A stretch of 13,222 nt of DNA from Ruminococcaceae bacterium UBA5396 (GTDB taxonomy: Bacteria; Bacillota; Clostridia; Oscillospirales; Acutalibacteraceae). Under the pieces are notes generated by a model. It made no database searches. It saw only the letters and a list, made by a program, of their open reading frames with translations, and was not told where the DNA came from. Shown in pieces: positions 7,929 through 13,222 of the stretch (positions are counted from its first letter, which is position 1; the number at the start of each line of letters is the position of its first letter). The translations under genes were made by a program, and so were the position numbers. The DNA lies in contig DHOG01000064.1 of assembly GCA_002410715.1 (NCBI GenBank), positions 1 through 13,222 of the forward strand, given 5' to 3'.

Positions 7929-9338
7929 ATGAAAAAAAGACTGTTTTGTATGTTCTTGACTGCATTTATGTGTGTTGGCCTATTCTCTGCCTGTAAACCA
8001 GGCAAAAAAACTTCATCCGAAACCAGCACCAATTCCTGTGTTCCAGCTTTTGATGATGGCGTCCCGGACATGGATCTTAAAGGGTATGAATTTGTCATCG
8101 GAGAGGCATGGGGAGAAAAGCTTACTTTGGAACCCGGTTCTTCCGACTTGGTAGATGCGATTTTGGAACGCAATAAAAAAATTGAAGAAAGATTCAAATG
8201 CAAAATTTCGTATGAATACTACGATCCGGTCAGCTTTTACGATACTGTATACCCAATACTGATGTCCGGCGAGAAATTTGCTGATGTCATTACTCCCACC
8301 CTCTTCAGCTACGGTAAATTCGTTAACGGAGATTACCTGTATGATTTGAACACATTGCCTCATCTTAAACTGGATGAACCATATTGGTTTGATTTATACA
8401 ACGAAGCATCAGTTACCACGGATGGACGTCGTTTGGGTGCTTCCAATTTTATGGCCAACCCGTATAAACGCTGTTTCGGTGTGTTTTTCAACAAGCGATT
8501 AGTCCAGGAGCTGAAGCTTGATAATCCTTATGATTTGCTCGCTAGCGGAAAATGGAACTGGGAAAATTTCCATCGGCTAATTAATCAGAGTATGAAGGAT
8601 GTTAATAATGACGCCGTTTTTGATGACAATGATATTTACTCTGTTACCGGCGGTCTGGACGGCGGTATTCAGGCTCTATTCATCAGTGCCGGACAAAAGA
8701 TGTTTGAAGTTGATGATACTGGTCGCGTGAGCTATGCCATGACAAAGCCGGAAGTATTGCCTACTCTCACATCGTTAAAAAACATGTTTGCAGCGCCGGG
8801 CTCATACTATGCCGGCAGTTGGGACCCTGCAAGATGCACCCAGCAGTTTGTTGATGGTAAAACCACCTTCTATTTGAATTTAGCTACAAGAGACACATCC
8901 CTGCGTGATATGAAAGATGATTTTGGCCTGGTTCCCCTACCGCTTGGGCCGAATCAGACAAAATTCTTAAGCCCCATTGACCACAACACGGCAATTGTAT
9001 GTGTCCCGTTTAACATCGACAATCCCGAAGCAACAGGCGCTATATTACAGGCAATAGCCTGTGCCTCATCTGCAGAACAGAAAATCTGGGAAGATGAGGT
9101 AGGCGGTTTATATTACAGGGATGAGGAATCCTTTACAAATCTAAAAGAGCATATCCTCCCTGGTATGACCTTTGATCCTTTGTTCATGTATCATCGTCTT
9201 GCTCCGGAGTTCTTTAAATACACCACCACCACAGTGTGGGAACCGGTTGTACGCGATCGCGCTTTGGATGCAGCAACCTTGATTAATGCTGGCAAAGAGG
9301 TTGTACAAACCCTCATTGATGAAATTATTAATAAATAA
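7929..9338 (+). CDS. Extracellular solute-binding lipoprotein of a sugar ABC importer
   Basis: 469 residues with a lipoprotein signal: MKKRLF, a hydrophobic core and lipobox FSAC with the lipidated Cys at 22, followed by a Lys/Ser/Thr-rich linker to about 38. The mature part has the look of a family-1 solute-binding protein: VIGEAWG near 56, a ligand-site-like segment CFGVFFNKRLVQELKL at 182-197, GKWNWENF at 207-214, and alternating alpha/beta segments to the C-terminus. Residues 224-235 (DVNNDAVFDDND) form an EF-hand-like acidic loop that could bind calcium, a recurring feature in this family. Length is typical for CUT1 binding proteins. The start is fixed by AGGAGG at 7916-7921, 7 bases before the ATG. 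It is the only complete binding protein here and follows the second permease pair directly, so it is most likely its capture subunit. The mannosidase downstream suggests a mannose-containing ligand (inference). Confidence 0.93.
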   Translation: MKKRLFCMFLTAFMCVGLFSACKPGKKTSSETSTNSCVPAFDDGVPDMDLKGYEFVIGEAWGEKLTLEPGSSDLVDAILERNKKIEERFKCKISYEYYDPVSFYDTVYPILMSGEKFADVITPTLFSYGKFVNGDYLYDLNTLPHLKLDEPYWFDLYNEASVTTDGRRLGASNFMANPYKRCFGVFFNKRLVQELKLDNPYDLLASGKWNWENFHRLINQSMKDVNNDAVFDDNDIYSVTGGLDGGIQALFISAGQKMFEVDDTGRVSYAMTKPEVLPTLTSLKNMFAAPGSYYAGSWDPARCTQQFVDGKTTFYLNLATRDTSLRDMKDDFGLVPLPLGPNQTKFLSPIDHNTAIVCVPFNIDNPEATGAILQAIACASSAEQKIWEDEVGGLYYRDEESFTNLKEHILPGMTFDPLFMYHRLAPEFFKYTTTTVWEPVVRDRALDAATLINAGKEVVQTLIDEIINK

Positions 9339-9359
9339 ATACAGCTAACGGGCAGGCAG

Positions 9360-9395
9360 AATCTCGCCGCCTTTATCGTAAGGTGGCGGGATTTT
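9360..9395 (+). terminator. Intrinsic terminator after the solute-binding protein gene
   Basis: A 14-bp stem (9360-9373 with 9380-9393, containing two G-T wobble pairs) encloses a 6-base loop and is followed directly by a short T-run (the last stem T residues extend to 9395). It begins 21 bases after the binding-protein stop. The mannosidase ATG lies only 36 bases beyond it, leaving no room for a separate promoter downstream. It probably terminates most transcripts and lets a fraction read through into the hydrolase genes. Confidence 0.85.
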
Positions 9396-9415
9396 GCTTA
9401 AGTTAAAGCGGTGTC

Positions 9416-9420
9416 AGGAG
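9416..9420 (+). promoter_or_regulatory. Ribosome binding site for the alpha-mannosidase gene
   Basis: AGGAG lies 11 bases before the ATG at 9432, slightly long spacing but in range. It is inside the longer reading frame that starts at GTG 9411, which has no good site of its own. The ATG start is therefore preferred. Confidence 0.6.
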
Positions 9421-9431
9421 AAAAGATTACA

Positions 9432-12011
9432 ATGCAGGATAATAAACGGAAGACAATACATATTGTGCCGCATACACACTGGGATCGGGAATGGTATATG
9501 CCTTTTGAGCTGCACCGCTACTACCTTGTTCGACTAATGGATTCCTTAATCGAACATATGGAAAACAATCCCGAATATACTTATTTCCACTTGGATGGAC
9601 AGGTAATAGTAATTGAAGACTATCTATCAATAAAGCCACACATGAAAGATCGTCTTCTTCATTTAATTCATACCAATCGCATTCAAATTGGTCCTTGGTA
9701 TGTCTTGCAAGATGAATATCTTACCAGTGGAGAAGCCAATGTGCGAAATATGTTGATTGGTCTTGATATTTGCCGACAGCTTTCTGCAGAACCGGTCATG
9801 ACCGGCTATTTTCCAGATAGCTTCGGTAATATCTCGCAAATACCGCAGATTTTAAATGGATTTGGAATCTCAACCGCTGTATTTGGGCGCGGGGGTAAGG
9901 ATTATTCAGAAATTAACTGGGTATCCGAAGATGGAAGCTCGGTATGTGGTGTATGGCTATCGGGCTGGTATCACAACGCTTTACAGCTTCCGGTTGAGGA
10001 TGAGTTGAGCCTAACGAGGTTTGAAAAAATCTTGGAGACGGCTAAGGCTACTTCAGTATTAGACGATTACCTCGGAATGAACGGCAGCGACCATCAACCG
10101 GTTCAATTAAACCTGACAGAGGCCATTGAAGTTGCCAATAAAGTAACATCTGACAATGTTCGGGTTAAACACAGCAACTTAAAGGAATATCTGAAAATTG
10201 TAGAATCAAACTGCGACCGTTTCCCTAATGTCAGAATGGAGCTGGCTGGACAAAACGGGCATGGACTTAACCTGCTTATCTCCACGGCAAGTGCGCGTAT
10301 CTATTTAAAACAATTGAATCGTATTGCGCAAAATTGTTTGGAAAGGCAGGCAGAACCCTTGTCGGCTATGTCATGGCTTTTCGGGCGCTCCGGTGACAAC
10401 GACTTTCTGCGCTACGCATGGAAAAAGCTGCTTGAAAACCATGCACACGACTCCATTTGCGGCTGCAGCGTGGATGAGGTTCATCGCGAAATGGTCACCC
10501 GTTTTCACAGCTCGATTCAGGTGTCGGGAAAAATCAGGGACGAATCCGCCAAGCATGTTGCAGCAAATATTGATACTCGTAACATAGACGGCTATCCCTT
10601 TGCCGTGTTCAACACCTCCATCTATACGCGCAGCGGTCGCGTATCAGGTTATATTGATTTACCGGAATCCGAGAATGTTCAGGAGATACGTCTGGTTGAC
10701 CAAAACGGAAATAATATCCCATTCGAAGCTGTCCGCATGCCGCATACCTTCACATATGATCTGCCTGATGATGCCTTTCGCGTAGTAACCTATATGGATC
10801 GCTGGCAGTTATCATTCAATGCGGATCATGTTCCTGCGATGGGGTATCGTGTATATAGTGTACAGGGCGGAGCGCACGAGTCTGTAACACCCATGCAGCA
10901 TACAGGCAATACAGCCGAAAACGACAGCATCCGCCTAGTGATCGCTAATAACGGAAGCTTGACAATCGTAGACAAAATAAGCGGGCGCATTTTTGAAGGA
11001 CTTAACCTGTATGAAGACAGCGGTGACAGCGGTGACGAGTATTTGTATTTTCAAGCTGGCGAGGATATTGCTACAACAGCCGATTGCCCTGCCCGCATAT
11101 CAGTAGATACAGCGACACATGACTATGTTGCGTTTTGCATAAAACAGTCACTTGCAATACCGAAAGGATACGACCGTACAACGAAGCAGCGGCTGAAAGA
11201 AAACGCTTCGCTGGAAATTTCAACAATCGTTACCCTGCCACGCAAAGGCAAGTGTGTTACAATAGTAACGACCGTAAATAATAATGCCTGCAACCATCGT
11301 TTGCGCGCCGTGTTCCCTAACACCGTAAATACTAATGTTGTGTTGGCAGACGGACAATTTGATATTGTAAAACGTACAATCCAAACAGGGCCTCTATGGA
11401 AAAATCGGACCAACGAGCAAAGGCTGAATGCCTTTGTTGCGTTAAAAGACGAGGACAAGATTCTGATGGTAGCCACGCGCGGACTGCATGAATACGAAGT
11501 AGCACGTGACAACGGCAACACTTTGGCTGTCACTCTGCTGCGCAGCGTTGATATTCTGGGAGACTGGGGAGAATTCCCAACGCCGGAAGCACAATGTCTT
11601 GGTAAAAACACTGTGGAGTACGAAATACTTGTCGGTGAATCGGATGAGTACTCACATATGGTAAAGGAGGCCTACAATTACCATTCCGGCGAAATGTCTC
11701 TTATTCAAATCAAAGCGAAACAGGCGGGTAAACTCCCACCTTTAAACAGTCTCTGCTCGTTGCAGGGCGAAGGCGTGTGGAGTTCTGCTTTCAAAGTATC
11801 GGAGGATAACCTCGGTCTGATTCTGCGACTGAATAATTACTTATCCAATATAAACCACGTAGACTTAACCATTGCTGATTGTTTTGAAGCTGTGTATACA
11901 TGCAATCTTCTGGAACAACCACATGGTGATAACCTGCTTCAAAACGGCAAGGTGTCTCTTGCCTTCCGTCCAAAAGAAATCAAGACACTCCTGTTGTTAC
12001 CGAAAAAATAA
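9432..12011 (+). CDS. GH38 alpha-mannosidase (MngB-like length and layout)
   Basis: 859 residues, no signal peptide, so cytoplasmic. Glycoside hydrolase family 38 removes alpha-linked mannose by a retaining, zinc-dependent mechanism. The N-terminal catalytic domain has the signature VPHTHWDREW at 12-21, DGQ at 55-57, YFPDSFGN at 126-133 with the expected nucleophile D129, NGSDHQP at 217-223, and NHAHDSICG at 336-344. By alignment to the family, zinc ligands are H16, D18, D129 and H339, and all are present. The rest (about 370-859) is the helical and beta-sandwich part, including DSGDSGDEY near residue 529, a typical GH38 motif. Known bacterial members hydrolyse 2-O-mannosylglycerate or alpha-1,3/1,6-mannosides; the sequence does not tell which applies. 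It follows the importer after a terminator and precedes the GH42-like gene by 25 bases, fitting intracellular cleavage of an imported mannoside. It is full length with no frameshift seen. Confidence 0.92.
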   Translation: MQDNKRKTIHIVPHTHWDREWYMPFELHRYYLVRLMDSLIEHMENNPEYTYFHLDGQVIVIEDYLSIKPHMKDRLLHLIHTNRIQIGPWYVLQDEYLTSGEANVRNMLIGLDICRQLSAEPVMTGYFPDSFGNISQIPQILNGFGISTAVFGRGGKDYSEINWVSEDGSSVCGVWLSGWYHNALQLPVEDELSLTRFEKILETAKATSVLDDYLGMNGSDHQPVQLNLTEAIEVANKVTSDNVRVKHSNLKEYLKIVESNCDRFPNVRMELAGQNGHGLNLLISTASARIYLKQLNRIAQNCLERQAEPLSAMSWLFGRSGDNDFLRYAWKKLLENHAHDSICGCSVDEVHREMVTRFHSSIQVSGKIRDESAKHVAANIDTRNIDGYPFAVFNTSIYTRSGRVSGYIDLPESENVQEIRLVDQNGNNIPFEAVRMPHTFTYDLPDDAFRVVTYMDRWQLSFNADHVPAMGYRVYSVQGGAHESVTPMQHTGNTAENDSIRLVIANNGSLTIVDKISGRIFEGLNLYEDSGDSGDEYLYFQAGEDIATTADCPARISVDTATHDYVAFCIKQSLAIPKGYDRTTKQRLKENASLEISTIVTLPRKGKCVTIVTTVNNNACNHRLRAVFPNTVNTNVVLADGQFDIVKRTIQTGPLWKNRTNEQRLNAFVALKDEDKILMVATRGLHEYEVARDNGNTLAVTLLRSVDILGDWGEFPTPEAQCLGKNTVEYEILVGESDEYSHMVKEAYNYHSGEMSLIQIKAKQAGKLPPLNSLCSLQGEGVWSSAFKVSEDNLGLILRLNNYLSNINHVDLTIADCFEAVYTCNLLEQPHGDNLLQNGKVSLAFRPKEIKTLLLLPKK

Positions 12012-12036
12012 GTATGCTATAAAAGGATGAAATAGA

Positions 12037-13222
12037 ATGCTGTATAGTAACGAGGCTAGCACAAACGGGGAAAAGCGACCACATTTTTCTTTGTGGTTCG
12101 GCAATTTCTTCGAGCCCTATTATTCGGATAAAAAGCTTGTGGAAAAAGGCATGAAGGAAATCGCCGATATGGGTTTTAACTCCATAATTCTGGATTCAAA
12201 GCTGTGGGAGGATTTTACCGATTTCTTTCAGACGGGGGAGCAATCTGACTATGTATCTATGCAGTTGTTCATGATCGAACAGTGTCGAAAAAATGGCCTT
12301 GGCGCGAACTTTCTCACCTTGTTTTATAATGGCGACAATCTGTATCCGCATATCCGAGAAAGCGCTCCCGATATTTTGAATCCCGTAACCGGAATGGATG
12401 GGAAGCCTTTTCGTGGTTATCGCCATTGGGACAGTCGTCAAACACAGGCTATGATAAATCATACCGTCAATCTTTATGAGAAGATGGCAAAGGATACCGC
12501 TGCAAAGGCTACTGATGAGCACGGACAGCCCAAGATTCCCTGTTACTTTTATCACAGCCCTGCCGTTATGCCCTCATATGACGAGGAGGGTACGACGGTG
12601 TATATACAGTTTCTGAAAACTCTCTATACTAATATAACCGACCTCAACAGCAGCTACGAAATGCAGTATGTTGATTTTGATGAGATTTTGCTTAAATCTG
12701 TATGGCCTTTGATGACCGCGGAAGATTATCAGGTTGGTGGTGTTAGGATGTTGATGCACCGAGACAACATGCTGTTTCGCCAGTACATTATGGAGCAGTT
12801 TTATGCCGAGCTTACAAAAGGTATTCGCGAACGCATCCCTGACATTTACCTGTACGACTGTGTTTCGCAATGGAAGTACCTGCTGCCCGATTGGGTTGAA
12901 ATCAGCGAACGCGGTCTGGATATCTGGACGCTTGGAAAGTATCTGGATTGCCCTTCGTTTTATACCCTGCCCGCAGACGCATACGGCGAACCAAATGCAT
13001 ATTCTGTATCTTGCGAAATGGCGATTCTGCGCAGTGCCTGTCGCCATAAGCATTTGACAGGCGGACTTTTTCTTGGTCGCTATTTATTCGGGGATATTTA
13101 TGCTTCTGCAACACCTGCGGAAATGTTGGCATCATCATTTGGTTCCGGAGCTACCGATATGTTCTTTTATGGCTATAGCGGGCTCGACGATGGCGGGAAT
13201 TTTGCAAAATTCCCGCCATCGT
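12037..13222 (+). CDS. GH42-like protein, N-terminal part (3' end outside window)
   Basis: 395 codons are open from the ATG at 12037 to the window edge with no stop. The start has AAGGATGA at 12023-12030, 6 bases upstream, and lies 25 bases after the mannosidase stop, so the two are co-transcribed. No signal peptide is seen. The pattern resembles a GH42-type TIM barrel: KEIADMGFNSIILDSKLW at 40-57, a central DLNSSYEMQYVDFDEI at 202-217 like the family's LN-x2-W/Y region, and the later SFGSGATDMFFYGY at 367-380. However, the usual Asn-Glu acid/base pair is not seen where expected (YFYHSPAV at 170-177), and the nucleophile region reads GGLFLGRY at 342-349 without a Glu. It may be a divergent glycosidase or a non-catalytic relative. 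The last residues (after about 389) derive from a palindrome and may be artefactual. Family membership is a moderate-confidence inference. Confidence 0.65.
   Translation, partial: MLYSNEASTNGEKRPHFSLWFGNFFEPYYSDKKLVEKGMKEIADMGFNSIILDSKLWEDFTDFFQTGEQSDYVSMQLFMIEQCRKNGLGANFLTLFYNGDNLYPHIRESAPDILNPVTGMDGKPFRGYRHWDSRQTQAMINHTVNLYEKMAKDTAAKATDEHGQPKIPCYFYHSPAVMPSYDEEGTTVYIQFLKTLYTNITDLNSSYEMQYVDFDEILLKSVWPLMTAEDYQVGGVRMLMHRDNMLFRQYIMEQFYAELTKGIRERIPDIYLYDCVSQWKYLLPDWVEISERGLDIWTLGKYLDCPSFYTLPADAYGEPNAYSVSCEMAILRSACRHKHLTGGLFLGRYLFGDIYASATPAEMLASSFGSGATDMFFYGYSGLDDGGNFAKFPPS
13187..13222. repeat. Perfect 36-bp palindrome at the window end
   Basis: The last 36 bases equal their own reverse complement, with no loop: 18 bases up to 13204 are followed by their exact complement in reverse. 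The arms read ACGATGGCGGG...CCCGCCATCGT around the centre TTTTGCAAAA. The repeat ends exactly at the window edge and lies inside the coding frame of the GH42-like gene. It could be a real hairpin at which the assembly stopped, or a fold-back artefact in which the sequence turns back on itself. Confidence 0.9.

Noticed and set aside
9411..9431. GTG start for the mannosidase seven codons upstream
   Set aside because: The AGGAG site lies inside this extension, and conserved GH38 sequence begins only after the ATG at 9432.
11016..11033. Tandem 9-bp repeat GACAGCGGT, two copies
   Set aside because: It encodes DSGDSG in a region where GH38 proteins normally carry a DSGD-GDEY-type motif, so protein conservation explains it.
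11123..11611. Antisense reading frame of 162 codons
   Set aside because: It lies wholly inside the mannosidase gene, shows no recognisable protein pattern and is explained as a shadow of the coding frame.
12574..13053. Antisense reading frame of 159 codons, and a second one at 12196-12555
   Set aside because: Both are opposite the GH42-like gene, whose sense frame has a good ribosome binding site and family-like sequence.

Overview
The window is a nearly gap-free, single-strand (+) carbohydrate-utilisation locus from what looks like a low-to-moderate G+C Gram-positive bacterium. The evidence for this is strong AGGAGG-type ribosome binding sites, a lipoprotein-type solute-binding protein, CUT1 sugar permeases without a dedicated ATPase gene, and protein families frequent in Clostridia and Paenibacillaceae. 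A clostridial or paenibacillar host is an inference from gene content; there is no taxonomic marker gene here.

Layout: (1) 1-1076, the C-terminal end of a MalF-type permease and a complete MalG-type permease, forming the first ABC permease pair. (2) 1116-3266, a large membrane protein with a signal peptide, an extracytoplasmic NHL-type beta-propeller, a TPR-like helical pair and a C-terminal Yip1-type membrane domain. (3) 3342-5930, a large exported protein of the DUF5696 type with glycosidase-like (TIM-barrel) character. (4) 5946-7863, a second, divergent MalF/MalG-type permease pair. (5) 7929-9338, a lipoprotein solute-binding protein, preceded by a short inverted repeat and followed by a strong intrinsic terminator. 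(6) 9432-12011, a cytoplasmic GH38 alpha-mannosidase with its zinc-site residues intact. (7) 12037 to the window end, the N-terminal 395 codons of a GH42-like protein, cut by the window edge.

Working model: the lipoprotein captures a mannose-containing glycoside, a permease pair powered by a shared MsmK/UgpC-type ATPase encoded elsewhere imports it, and the GH38 enzyme and GH42-like protein process it in the cytoplasm. The NHL-TPR-Yip1 protein and the DUF5696 protein sit between the two permease pairs and are the least understood part. They could act as an extracytoplasmic glycan-handling module tied to the transporter. One permease of the second pair carries about 25 extra residues in a segment predicted to face outside.

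The last 36 bases form a perfect zero-loop palindrome ending exactly at the window edge. It may be a fold-back or assembly artefact, so the last few residues of the final gene are unreliable. I saw no tRNA, rRNA, CRISPR array, insertion sequence or phage gene. No gene-free stretch exceeds about 100 bases.
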